From Liolophura sinensis (Eukaryota > Mollusca > Polyplacophora > Chitonida > Chitonidae), in assembly GCF_032854445.1 (NCBI RefSeq), contig NC_088298.1, positions 15,923,504 through 15,987,503 on the forward strand: DNA of 64,000 bases, written 5' to 3'. Position 1 is the first letter of the stretch; every line of letters begins with the position of its first letter. Below, in pieces: positions 43,357-55,449 of this stretch. Below the pieces are notes generated by a model, which ran no database searches, was not told where the DNA came from, and worked only from the letters and a program-made list of their open reading frames with translations. The position numbers and the translations under genes were made by a program.

Positions 43357-43475
43357 TCTTTTAGCAATTACTAGGATTTTTACCGATTACTAGGACTTTT
43401 AGCAATTACTAGGATATTTTGCAATTACTAGGACTTTTAGCAATTACTAGGACTTTTAGCAATTACTAGGATTTT
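43357..43475 (+). repeat. 22-bp tandem repeat (TTAGCAATTACTAGGACTTT)n
   Basis: Six units of CAATTACTAGGACTTTTAG with small variants (ATTTTTACC, ATATTTTG), just upstream of the TLR pseudogene's 5' end. Confidence 0.88.
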
Positions 43476-44116
43476 AAATAAAAATATAACTGCACTGTTT
43501 GTTGAACACTGGATTGGTTCCTTGTAAAAGCTTATTACGAAACGTGGGGATTTTTGCGTCACGTGTCCGTACATATTTACTGGTAGTTAACAAAAAAATT
43601 GGTTTTCTGTAGATTTTAAGCAGAATTGTAGATACATATCACATTTGGATGAATATGCGAATGTACCTTAAAGGTTATTTTGTATGACATCTAATTGGTT
43701 TCAGTGAAGGAGTAGAAAAGTAAGAAAATATCTGACAAAATAACTATGTAATTTGTTTAAGCATACATTACAAATATTCGTGATGTTCACGTAAATATGG
43801 GAATGCTCCTATTAACATATCTGGAATATAAACTGACGCAACTTTTACTACTCCTGTAAGTTAAATTTAACCAGCCTTTTCAGCAAATTAATACCCAAAT
43901 TATTGTAGGAAAACATGGCAGGAAGCATGCTCCCATGTGCGACAAGCGTCATATTCGCCCACACGAATTTGTTGTGAGACAACGAAGAAAGTTGAAAAAT
44001 CACGTGACCCATGGATGGCCATAACTGTACATGTAATAAGTGTATAAAAACGTTAAAAACGTGTACTGGACTTGCACACTGACTAAAAACCACCAAAGTA
44101 ACGCCTCGATTGGCTC

Positions 44117-45093
44117 CACAATAACGCGAGAGGGCCCTGGGTATGGTATCCATGCGAGCCACCCATGCCCACATTGTAAGGACCTTCGGTTGCTCTCGTG
44201 TGACTGTGTCAAACTTAATGCAACGTTACAGACAGACAATGCAGATATCGGGCAGGCCAAGAATAGGCAGGCCTAGGGGTAACTACGCCCAGATACCTGC
44301 GCACTAAGGAACCGCTTCCTGACAGTGACGCCATCGTCAATCAACGCCTTAGGTCACCCGGTCAGTCGGCAAACCGTGTCCACGAGACTCATGGCTCACG
44401 GAATTAGGGCCTATCGATCATTGCGATGGCAGCCGAATATAGTCGCCAGATGTTGCGATGGCCTCGAATTGTATGCCGTTGGCAGCGACGTGATTGGCAA
44501 CGTGTTGTTTTCTCTGATGAAAGCCGCTTCTGCCTGTTCCAAGCCGATGGCAATCAGCGAGTTTACCGTCGATGAGGCAAACGAACAGCTGCATCATGCT
44601 TCCAGGAGGTGGTACCGTTTGGTGGCGGCAGCGTGATGGTGTAGGGTGGGATTTGTGGAGAAGAACTGACACCACTCGTCTTCATCTACGGCAACAATAC
44701 TGCTCAACGTTACGTGGATGAAACTCTACGTCCTGTTTTTCTGCCATTCCCTCAACAGCAGCCACGTGGTGTCCTGTACCAGCATGACAAGCCAGATCCC
44801 ATATCAGCCCGAGTTGTGCAGAGCTTCCTGGACACCAACGACGTCAACGTCTTGCCGAGGCCTGCACGTTCCCCAGATATGTCCCCCATAGAACACCTTT
44901 GGGATATCATGGGTCGTCGAGTAAGACGACGCCGCACCTTGCAGCCAACCGACAAGAACTGGCGTTCGCTCTCCAAGATGAATGGCAACAAATCCCACGT
45001 CACCTCATCACACCACTGACTTTTCCTCTGCCTCGGAGAGTTTTTGCAAGTATTGAAGCAAGGGTGGCCACACGCGATATTGATTTGTTTTGA
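44117..45093 (+). pseudogene. Tc1/mariner transposase, degenerate
   Basis: Pieces in changing frames. The N-terminal HTH and linker read MRATHAHIVRTFGCSRVTVS and GRPRIGRPRG (44143-44280). The DDE domain has VVFSDESRFCLFQADGNQ (first Asp), VPFGGGSVMV, RPVFLPFPQQQPRGVLYQHD (second Asp) and ARSPDMSPIEHLWDIMGRRV (Glu, D34E-type spacing). The C-terminus NRQELAFALQDEWQQIP ends at 45093. Several stops and frameshifts (for example after PAH and in the HDK/P segment where HDNARPH is usual) mean it is dead. Terminal inverted repeats were not identified. Confidence 0.88.
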
Positions 45094-45099
45094 TATTGA

Positions 45100-46135
45100 C
45101 TGATTTTAAAAATTATCAACTTTTTGTATATTCTGCCCATTGTTAACTGTTGTGTGAACAACTGCGGTCAGCTTCTAAATTTAGCTAGCCACTGTTTACA
45201 TATGCTGAGTTCAGGGCCTGCTATCTTCCTCTGCCTTAGAATGTTCCAGAATACGCTCAGTTCGGGGCCTGTTTGTTTACAACAAGTGTTCAAGAATTTT
45301 CTTATTCTAGAAAATTCCACCAGTCTATATAAGACCTATGAAAACAAGTCAAGGAGGAGAAAGGAGAGTTATTGAGAGTTTTGGATGCTTTCGCTGTGTG
45401 TTTCTTTAGTAGGCCTTTTGTGCTGAATTTTGGTGTCTTTATAGCCTCTGACTTTGTTATATCCTATCTCCACCGAGCACTTGTTCAGTCTGAACTTGTA
45501 TATTTAATTTGTGCTCTTGTGTACACAGTGCTTATTAGTACACGGACCCTGTCTGTGGAATTTTGTGTATATTTCGTCATACACTCAGTTATACTGTGGA
45601 TTTTCCTCTTATTAATATTGCCTCTGTGCAATTTTTAAGCATTGTGGAGTATATGCGTCCGTTTGGACTTGACACCGTTGTACATGTAAGCACTTTAGTA
45701 TTTGTATAGACACTGCTATCCTTTCTTGTTAAACTTAAGTACTTTAGTATTTGTAAAAGTCTTGTTATCTGTTCTTGTTAAACCTAATAAATTGTTGCAA
45801 AATAAAATCTGCTGGTTTTGGTTACTTTTTTGTGCGGCTAAACTGTCGTGTATTTCGAACAAGCCATCTCTTTATAATACAGACAGTCTGGGTCGTAACA
45901 TAACCAAGATGGAATGGCTATTTTTCTACCCCTGCTCTGGTTTGTTCACTTATAAAATGAATTGAGGGCTGCTTTGTTTGTTCTTACTCAAGACTTTCAG
46001 TATCTAAAGTCATTTGTCTTTAGATATATTAAACTTCAGTCATCCTGTTTTTGGTTTGGCAAAATAAATTGATTTGAACTCTTTGTAAATTTGGTTTTCG
46101 CCATCAGTTCATTTTTTTATGAAATCCACGAGGTT
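45100..46135. other. Stretch without a recognisable gene
   Basis: T-rich on plus. A short segment, TTCAGGGCCTGCTATC / TTCGGGGCCTGTTTG at ~45210 and ~45262, is imperfectly repeated. Open frames here look like low-complexity hydrophobic by-products; nothing is assigned. Confidence 0.45.
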
Positions 46136-46140
46136 TCAGT

Positions 46141-46392
46141 TATATTTATTTATTTACTTGGTGTTTTATGCCCGTACTCAAGATTATTTCACTCATACAA
46201 AGGCCAACATCATTGAAACCGGTGAGAGCCTGGGCGAACCCACGACCAACCCCAGGTTGCTGTTAGACCTACCCCACGTACTTCGGGAGAGGAAGATAAC
46301 ATGAGCTGGGACTTGAACTCACATCGACCACATTTTTGGAAGGCTCCTGGGTCACTGCGCCGTGCTCGCGCACTGACTCACACACGAACGCC
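46141..46392 (-). repeat. SINE family 1 copy (minus)
   Basis: TTTATTTATTTACTTGGTG tail, the body (CCCACGACCAACCCCAGG), the B-box-like region near 46310 and a degraded A-box head near 46370-46390. Nearly full length. Confidence 0.85.
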
Positions 46393-49300
46393 CAACCTCC
46401 CTCTCACTCTTTGTCTAACCGTAATACTCAGTCCCTTATGAAAAGTGAACGCTATTTGCTACTGTATATGCATACCACTTTGCAATAAGGAAATGTATGA
46501 TGTAAACGGCCCTAACAGTTATCAGATTCTAACTCATTTAATTGCGACCGCACTAAAAATATTAAACTGTTAATTTAACACAAAGTCCTGTTGTCTGGAT
46601 GATGTTAGAATATATTCTGTTTTTATATAGAGATTATCCGTAAAAATGTGTGATCCGCGGTGATGTATCAGGTAAAGTTGCCTGAGGTCAGCTTGTCGTA
46701 TCAGCCGAGCTCGAACAGCAAGAGCTGATACAACATCGCCATACGCTCACTTTTATGAAAATCTATCTATCATATAACTTTTTTTTTTGCGCAATAAACG
46801 CACACGGGATTTCGTCAATCAGTAGATCGGCTTGCCCAGAACTGGGGCCCTTGCACCAACAAATGTAGGCCTAGTTTATCTATAAATGAGCACAGTTTCT
46901 TCAGCTCGAATATGATTATGTTCTTTGAATTCCTATTTCATTAGTTTCAATCTAAAACTACTTAAAATCAATTTAAATCAATATAGTGAACATTCTGTAG
47001 TCACGTGAGAAAAACTAGTCTGCTTCCTTGACGTATTCTGCGCACCTTGAATGTGACCAGTGCCATCTGGCGTCAGGAACAGGGAACCAGCTAAGAGGCC
47101 AATGTGCGTTATCCAAGCAAAGTTTCTACGTGCGGTATGGTTTAAAATCTCATCTTGTTTGAAGGAATGGCCACAATACATAATAATGGCTGAACTCTAA
47201 GTTTGGCTCTACAACAGTGATGTAAAGTCTACATTTATTGAAAATATCAACTTCGTGCCGCCCTGTAGTCACAAATCGTGTGTGACTCTACTGGAAATTT
47301 TCCAAACGCGCAATGTAGGCCTACATTCGTCATTTCACACCGGTAGAAAAATAATGATGAAACGGCTGTCGTGAGTGTGTGAGCGCCAAATATATCTGCT
47401 ATTTTCACTGTTTAACATTCAGTAGATGAGAAGACGAAAGAAACTGGGTCCATGTTTTTACGGACTTATGGGACAAATTTTTATCGACTCTGAGTGAAAC
47501 GCGATCAACGACTGTATGGGGTTGATCATCACGTCAATATATATCTGAGTGACACAGTGTTTACGTTGCTTAGAGGACAAAGTTAAGGATTTTCACCAAG
47601 AAGGTCAGTCATATTTTTACTGAGCTTAAAAAAATACCGCAACGTCGCGGTGTTAACTATGGTTGATGCGTATAAGAAATTAATTTTTGAGCCGCGATCA
47701 AATGTTGGGAAGTTTTGGTCTCGAAAGGTACATAATTTCCCCCATGCTGTAGGGAACATGCTTGACGTTTTTTTGTGTGTTGAAACGAAGACCATTACAT
47801 CTGTTTTCTTTTTAATGTTTAATGTTGTTGTTGTAGCCACGTCACATCAAATTCCGATGTTAGTGCACAGCTTTCCCCGGTAGAGGGCGCTTAGAATGTA
47901 AACATTGAAAGTAGTCCCTGTTTTCAGAGGATGCATATATACTAAAAAATATCGGATGCCTCTTTATCAGTATTGTAACGGCCATACGTATGTGATAAAA
48001 CACAATCATATACAACATAAAATCATGATAGTCTAACAGAATGGTTATGTTGAATTAATAGAATATGTGTGTTGTGTTTAACAGAATGATTTGTGATTAG
48101 AGGAAACTGGTCAGAGTTCGGGGGAAACCTCGACCACCCGCAGGCTATAATTATATGATATACCATAAAACTCAGCATGTCATGAGCAACACTCCACGAG
48201 CTTTTGAAGTGCAGAGGCAGAAGATGAGAAGAAACCACAAGAGGCACATATCATCAGTAAATGGTCTCAAAACATTCCGCAGACATCACAGCCAACTCCA
48301 GCATCTGACAGTTAGACATCCTAGTCATGAAGATATATTGAAAACAAACACGGGGGGAAATTCCGCCTTGTCGTACACCATTTGCCACAAAACCCACTTT
48401 GCAGTTAATTAGACAAAAATACAGTAAATTTCACAAAACAAGCATTTACATACCTTTGTTTAATTCATTGGCACGATCAAAAACCCTGTAGGCAACGATA
48501 TAACAAACAAATATAATCAAATATAAATCGTACAGCATAGAGAGTAAAACAAGAGCAGCGTCGACAGTATGATAGTTGGCTAATTAATGGTCACACTTTA
48601 CCGGTGGAATAGGGCCTCTTGTAAATCTACTGTTGTCAACTATGACAGCGTTTTTTCTTTTTCTAAATGTTTGAATAGTCACAAATTACACGTCCCCTAG
48701 ACTGAATGATAAAGGCCAGTGACCAGTGGCGTGGGAAGCAGTTCGGCTGTGGCTATACCATTATTCATAAAACAAACAAACAAAAAAAACAAAAAACAAA
48801 AAAAAAAACAAAAAAGAAAACCAGAAAAAAATTAAATAAATTAAATGGAACAATTTAATGAGGACTTGTGAACGCCACACAGATGTGTATGCAGTGTATA
48901 AACAGACATTTGTCATGCAGAGTAGGCTCCCCTTAGTGGAATTTCTCACGTAGCGATAAGATCGTCTGATTCGTCGTTTCGAAGTCATTTCTTCAAGTGA
49001 TAAAGAGAACCCAAGGCGCTCAGTTTTGGTTGTTAACGTTAACGCATTTGACGTTATATCGAATGATATATTCTGACTGATCTGTTTGTAACTCTTTGTA
49101 GTTTCACGCGGGAATAACAGAGCTTCTGAAAACCGAAAGACTTTGTCTTCATTTCACCCGCAAAACTAGCAAAACAGCAGTATAGCTGCAGTGAAACACC
49201 AAAGTCCATCTGTTCCCCGTGCCGAAATAAACTCTGATAGTGATATTGCAGGAATATTGAATCGTTGCGGTAAGTCTAGATCTGTGTGATATCGTGTGGC

Positions 49301-51589
49301 CCTCCTGAGTCTGTGGTGAGGTGGTAGGCGTTACTTTGAATGTGAGACAACGATGCTCACCACGTCTCACTCAAGGTGAACAACACCCAGGCCTAGGAGA
49401 GACTGAGCCACACTCGGCCATACAATTCACTTGATGGAGCTGTCAACGGAGACGGAGTGAATTCGACAGACAACACGGCAAACTGAGACATGGCCTGGTG
49501 CAGGCCGTCTGATTCAGGGAGAGCTAAACTATACATAAGTCAGGTTTGTAGCGACGGCTATAGATGACAACAGAAGCCGTATACATCTGAAGTCAACTTG
49601 ATGGTGTGATTGTAAGTAAAATAAGTGATCAACTGAAATTAGTTCGTACTATTCACTCTAGATGTAAAGTAAAATAAAGGAAGAACTCTGAGATTTAAGT
49701 AACGAATATGGCCATTGTGTATGTTTACACATAACTGATAACTGTAACTGGCTGTATTATTGTGAGATACAAGTAGTAAATTTATCGGAGGGGAGGTAAC
49801 TGGTATTTGTGATGAGTTTAGACAACACTTGTAAGATTTGTATTTTGGGCAAAATTAATTTCGTACCATGGAAGGTATATCTCGTTCAGAAAAATCTGCA
49901 CTCCCAGGTGAAAACTTCTGACACTGAGGTAAACGTTCGGTTTAATGAAGTAAACCTTCAGGGAGATGAGAGGCGTTTAAGCGTTTAGTCAAATGAAAAG
50001 GTAAACGATCAGTCCGCGTTTGAAGGGAAGCCGATGTGCATTTGGAGGAGTATGGTCGAGCAATGAACGTAATGATAACAACACAATCTCATATTGGCGT
50101 ACGTTTGCGATGATTCATACATACGAAGGTTTCCCTCTTCTCTACAAAAGGTCGCGATTCGCGATAGATTTGCCGCTTTTGAAACGATACTCACGATCTG
50201 ATGAAACATGTTTCTGAGCACATGCCTGAAATAACTCTTTAAAACGAAACAAACGGTTGGGTTGGGTTGAGTAGCACTCAGCTTTCAAGGAAGTCCTCTT
50301 CGTGTTACGATTTAAGTCGCGCGGAGGCTGCAAGGGAAACGGCTGTTTTAAAGGTTAAATTTCAATGTATGGGTTTGGAGGAGCAAAAGCGCGCGGAATG
50401 TGTACGTGCAAAACAGTTAAAAAGTTAAAAATGGCGGAGGCGAAAGCTGACGCGATGTCGCGTTTCGAGGATTCAGGAAGTGTTTGCAAAGATGCAAATC
50501 AGCCACAAGTTCCGTGTATGAGCGCTAGGTTGAGAGGTATTTACAGGCACAAGAAGCGGGAAAAACCCACCATGACCGTGCTGGAAAAACTGAGGTAAAA
50601 ACGCACATGACTGTGAGCACCGGAAAAGCCCACTCATGATAATGGCAAAGACGTACATGGGAAGGTAAGTAGTATAACGAGTCACGAGACGTCGTCGTTG
50701 ACAGGTGAAGGAGCTAAGGTCACCAGTTGCCTGGTAAGCCGTCCTACCGTAAATACTCAGCAAGTTTGGCGCGATAATACAGACATTAGATCATGACTGA
50801 ATGTACAAGGAGAATTTGTTCATGGCCGTGCTGAGCTTCCTGGAAGAGCTGATGTTATTCCATGTTTAGAATCACGTGGTTTGGTGAGTATTGTGCGGGC
50901 ATTATACAAAACATGGAAGTTTCGGCCGTTTTCGACCCAAAGAACTTTACCGGGGTTCCTTTTTTTACTCTGTGTGGAATTCTTTTCATACACTCGTTGG
51001 GCGGAAGAGTATATCGCCTAACGAGAAGATATTTTATTTCAAGAAATGTCTACGCGCTGCAGCCAAAGACGTAGTGAAGGGTTATTTTCTACTTTCAACG
51101 GAAAACGCATCTGAAGAAGTATGGCGTTGTTAGAACATAAGTGTTGGAGCCAGTTCAATGTCGCGAACGCGTTTCGCGATAAACTGGATATGTGGCCAAA
51201 AATCCCGCCCTTCATGGGTGTGCTCTCAAAAAGCAAATTTTTTATTGCAGTGTAACGACACTGCAAACTATTCTAAGCCTGGAGTGTCTTAACGCTGAGC
51301 GTGAAAATCGCAAAATTCTGACAAAACTGCCGGGATGGTTGACATTACGATCGTGTAGACATGCGTCAGAGTGGGGAAATCAATGGCAGACTTTCACTTA
51401 TTTTAGTGTTAGAGCAGCTAACACAGCGTTTAGAGCTGCGTAAAAATTAACGACAGAGTGGGAGAAAGTTGGTAAAAATGAACCCAAGCGGTACTCGAGT
51501 GGGAGCTCTTACTCCACAAGAACTGAGGAAACTACCCTCAAAGAAAATCAGCAATTTTTTTTTAGAGAAATCAGTTGTGGCTGGCACTC

Positions 51590-51735
51590 TACTTCATGAT
51601 TGTTTCTAATTCCGCTTAACCCGGAGTTATCATCGTGTTGAATTAGATCGCCACGTTGAATTGTTGAACAGTTGCAATCAAAGCGCCACTGAGATACATA
51701 TTTTGTTATTGACAACTGATGCTCTAGCATAGTAC
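51590..51735 (-). repeat. Dispersed repeat shared (inverted) with 61.01 kb
   Basis: On minus, CAAAATATGTATCTCAGT, GCGCTTTGATTGCAACT, GATCTAATTCAACACGATG and AGAAACAATCATGAAG match 61030-61145 on plus. A short frame (SQWRFDCNCST) is partly conserved between the copies, so this could be a decayed coding segment of a mobile element. Confidence 0.65.
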
Positions 51736-51819
51736 ACGCTTTGAATACTGATTTCACTCAGTCGCTTAAAACATACCTCGGGTCTTTCTAAAATCATTGA
51801 AAACTGTTGACTGCTTCTC

Positions 51820-51893
51820 TTTGCAAGGTTCACCATGATATGGCTGAAATATTTCCAAGGCGGCGTTAAGCAATACTCATTTATTCATTTTCT
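51820..51893 (+). repeat. SINE 3'-end fragment
   Basis: TTCACCATGATATGGCTGAA, then TTTCCAAGGCGGCGTTAAGC and CATTTATTCATTT tail; same family end as the fragments upstream of each TLR. Confidence 0.6.
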
Positions 51894-52504
51894 TCGGGTG
51901 ATTCCGTCGTATTTTCGTACTTTGTATACTTTCTTAGTTCTTTGGTGGTTTGCGCCATAAACGTTTTGGGAACTGGCCTTGCAATTATTGACGTGGAATG
52001 TCCTTTAATGGTTTACGGCCGAGGTACGAATGTCTGTTTCGGCGCATAGATTAATATGTTTACTTCAGTGATATAGGTTTAGCTTCCTACCTAAAAACAC
52101 TTAGGTCATTACTTTATGTCACTAATCATTATTAAGTAATCGCACGTTTTGGTCAACGACACCAAGGTATGCGACATCTCGACAAAACGCCCCCCTCAGT
52201 CACGGAAAAATGTCAGATACTACGAAATTCCCAATCTTCATTGGGCATCAGTCGATTTCTGTAAGCACCAAGTGCAATTGACTTTGCTAACTTCCTACTT
52301 GAGCCGTTGAGTGTAAGGCGTTATTCTTGACAAACTATTGCCCACTCGCCCCTCTGGAACCATCACTGAAAGTATTTATGTAACCACCAACTTTTCCATG
52401 ACAGTTTTATTTCGCAGCTAAGTACAGGGAGTTCCCCAAAGCTGTTCAGGAGAAAGGGAGGGGTTGGGTGATGGGGAATCTGCGGCCGAATATTATACAG
52501 TACT

Positions 52505-52650
52505 AGCATGCGATGCTTCTCTTCGGTCGCTGTGAGTTCAAGTCCAGCTCATGCATTCTTTATCCCCGATCGTACGTGGGAAGATCTGCCAGTGACCTGC
52601 GGATCGTCGGGGATTCCCCACGGCTGTTTGCAGCCTTCCTCCTAAATAAC
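52505..52650 (+). repeat. SINE family 1 copy (plus, 3' truncated)
   Basis: B-box-like CGCTGTGAGTTCAAGTCC, CAGCTCATGC, then GCCAGTGACCTGCGGATCG and GCAGCCTTCCTCC. The AT-rich tail is missing. Confidence 0.78.
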
Positions 52651-52769
52651 TAAGGTTAAATTAACAGTTGACTTTTCTTTTAAGCCTGCACCATATTTAT
52701 AATGTCACTGGAGAAATGTGTAAAGCTGCATTCTACCATCACCCTCGCGGGCTATTTGGAAGTACACTT

Positions 52770-52898
52770 AATATCGCTGCAGACTTTCAAATGTCGCTGC
52801 AGAGTGTCAAATGTCGTTGCAAATAGTCAAATGTCGCTGAAGATTGATAGACATGGCTGCAGGTCGTCAAATGTCACTGCAAAACGTCAAATGTCGCC
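52770..52898 (+). repeat. ~20-bp tandem repeat (GTCAAATGTCGCTGCAGA)n
   Basis: Six imperfect units of TCAAATGTCGCTGCAGACT type. The 121-codon frame across it is considered incidental. Confidence 0.82.
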
Positions 52899-53442
52899 AG
52901 TGAGATGGGGCAATACCCTCAGTTCACAGAATGCTTCTAACAGCCAACGAATAAGCTTTTTTCCCAGCTGCATTTCGGCCTTGAATTCATGTCGAAGACG
53001 TTTCCTTGATTGGTCAAATGATGTCCTATCGAATAGCGGATGGCACTCAACTTGCACAGAAGACTAAATGTATTTGTTTCCTTTTTGGATAATTAAGATG
53101 TAGCTACTCCCATATGAGGCAGTGTGTTATGAGTACTTTTCTAGTAACAAGATATAACTACGCATCGGATTTTCCTCATTGGCTATGGTAGCGCCATTGC
53201 AAAATGCTCGTCAGTCAGCCGTCATAACTAAGAGCTCATTCAATTGTGTTCGTACAGGCCTCTACACAGACTAACGTAACCGGGTCGTCATATTTATCAC
53301 ATTTTTTCATCTCAAGAGTTATCTTATTCAGGCAGCTAGGTAGATAGGCAAACATGTCACGACCAAAAATGCCACATGAAACGATTGGCTTTCATTTCTT
53401 CCTACAGAGTATATATACAGAGTACAGACTAACATACAGGAA

Positions 53443-53690
53443 TACAAATCGGTTTTTCAGATTTCTTCTTGGGGAGTAAAAATGGCGTTAGACTACAGTT
53501 TTGCTAAGGCCCAAGAGGTCGGTCCAGAAATTATGTAGCTTGCTATGGTAATGTCAGCGGTGATAGCTGTCAAAACAACTTTGTTGGGGGCAGAGTCTGA
53601 ACTGGGTGCGCTAAGCTGGTGCAGCAATCCTATAATGTTCATCGATGACGTCATTTCTGATTTTTCCCAACCACAAAAAATTTTATTTTT
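53443..53690 (+). repeat. Dispersed repeat shared with 6.14 kb
   Basis: TTTCTTCTTGGGGAGTAAAA, GATAGCTGTCAAAACAAC, ATGTTCATCGATGACGTCAT parallel the copy in the PRMT2 intron (6140-6350). The downstream AAAGCCATAAT...CTTTTG segment also resembles TLR 3' flank at ~16065. Confidence 0.65.
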
Positions 53691-53939
53691 TCATTTCTCT
53701 TAAAGCCATAATTGTCCTTTTGTAGTTTCTTTTCAAGTATGCTTCCAAGCACCTCATTTCGTGTAAAAGTGTATTCTTTGCTTCATTTAGACAATCGTGA
53801 AGGTAATCTCATACAGAAACATTATATTGTATCGACGGATTCCGATGTGTTTTAGTTTTGGAGTGTCTTGATTAGGCGAGAGGAAAGCCTCACTAAAAGT
53901 TTTTATTGCCGACGTCAAAAATTATTAGCGAATGTAAAA

Positions 53940-54212
53940 TTTATTTACTTGTTTATTTCATTGGTGTTTTACGCCGTACTCAAGAATATTTCACTTACAC
54001 GGCGGCGGCCAGCATTGCGGTAGGGAAGAACTCAGTACAGATCGGGGGAAATGCACGACTATCCGCAAGTTGCTGAAATACCTTCCCACGTTCGGCTGGA
54101 GAGGAAGCCAGCATGAGCTGGACTTATACTCAAGAGCGACTGCGTTGGTGAGAGGCCCCTTGGTCATTGCGCCGCTGTGTCACGCTAACCATCTCGGCCA
54201 CGGAGGACCTTG
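53940..54212 (-). repeat. SINE family 1, full length (minus)
   Basis: The tail (TTATTTCATTGGTGTTTTAC), whole body and complete tRNA-like head are present: on minus, CTCCGTGGCCGAGATGG then the B-box-like GAGTATAAGTCC. The best window copy for defining the family end to end. Confidence 0.87.
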
Positions 54213-54229
54213 TGGATGTAATAGCCTCA

Positions 54230-54780
54230 TAAACAACCTCCATAGGCTTATGCTGTTTTATGCAATAAGATAAAAACTAACCTTTTGATGTAAGTACATC
54301 ATAAATTTATTAATATTACACAATGCTGTTCTTAATTCATACTCTAAGCCAACTGGCCAATGAAGATCGGCCAAACAGTTTTTAAAAGAAGCATTTAGGA
54401 ATGGCAGGTTGGGAGACCACAATAAAAAATAAAAAAATACCTGAAATACAAAATTTCCGATTGTCTTTTAACATGTATTTTTTTTAAAGACAAACAACGC
54501 AAAACTGTATAATGTGGTCACATGTACTGTAATTCATTTACTTTTTTTATAGATAAATAAATATCATAGAATGTTATTCTTGGTGCTGACTCTTTTTTTT
54601 TCTAGTAACAACTTAGCTCAGCAGAATCATTCAAGATGAACGAAATAGCTATACACCTGCGACAGATTAGCTCATTAACAGCATGTCCACAAATTCTCAT
54701 TTGGTTGGAGTGTTCACGAAATTTTCATCAATGCATTTTTGTCCTAGACAATTAAACAATAGTCATGATTATGGTATTCC
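54230..54780. other. AT-rich stretch, no gene seen
   Basis: Contains T runs (54479-54486, 54591-54601) and nothing recognised. Confidence 0.4.
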
Positions 54781-54784
54781 GTTG

Positions 54785-54925
54785 CGGTCTTCAGCAGCCT
54801 GCGGATGGTCCTGGGCTTCCACAGGGCTCTGCCCGATTTCCTTCCATCATTGTGCTGGTTGCCATTGTGTAAGTAAAATATTCTTAAGTATGGCGTAGAA
54901 CTCCAATCAAATAAATACATGATTA
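54785..54925 (+). repeat. SINE family 1 fragment (plus)
   Basis: GCAGCCTGCGGATGGTCC, GGCTCTGCCCGATTTCC, AAGTAAAATATTCTTAAGTA and CTCCAATCAAATAAATAC tail: 3' half of the family. Confidence 0.82.
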
Positions 54926-55054
54926 ATATGCCATTGTAGCAATGTTCAGTCGTTAAAGGAGAAGAAAACATACAAATGATCCCAAAATAGGTGAAAGAGA
55001 GGGAAAACTCATTTGCACATTTAGTCTTTATATTATTTTTTGGGGGAGTTTTCC

Positions 55055-55442
55055 TTTGAGGAGAAAAGGGTTTTGAAAAATATTTTTGTATCGTGGGTAT
55101 TTGGGACCACCCCTTAGTATATGTGGTCTTTGATAATAATGTTGGATAAGGATGCGATGTGATCTAATAAATTTGTTTGAATGTTTATATGCAAAAAAAC
55201 ATGCATTTAATCTGATTTATGATAATATTTATGAATATATTAAAAATATAGATATGATCAAAATCCAGCCTGAACACATTTGTTAGCTTACAAGGCCAAA
55301 TTCTAGTGTAAACATAGTATGAAACGTGTTAAATCCTCATGTATAAGTTTATTACATAGAGACAATAATATATACCAAGGGGTGGTCTCAAATACCCAAC
55401 ATACAAAAATTATTTTCAGGTGTCTTTTTCTCTTTAAAGAAA
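55055..55442. mobile_element. Fold-back (inverted-repeat) element
   Basis: 55055-55138 and 55360-55442 are inverted repeats with ~85-bp arms (GGGACCACCCCTTAGTATA against TATATACCAAGGGGTGGTCTC; ATTTTTGTATCG...GGTATTTGGG against CCCAA...ATACAAAAATTATTTTC). The ~220-bp centre is AT-rich and non-coding. MITE-like; no target-site duplication confirmed. Confidence 0.65.
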
Positions 55443-55449
55443 ATCGAAA

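Larger units (their letters stand above)
46395..52480. other. Long stretch with no supported gene
   Basis: Searched in both strands for domain motifs; none was recognised. It contains a family-1 fragment at 48098-48147 (GAGGAAACTGGTCAGAG, CCACCCGCAGGC), an A-rich tract at 48770-48840, a repeat copy at 51590-51735 (shared, inverted, with 61.0 kb) and a SINE end at 51820-51893. Between 49.9 and 51.4 kb base use is less AT-rich and several 60-80-codon frames overlap, but none carries a known motif. Confidence 0.5.
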
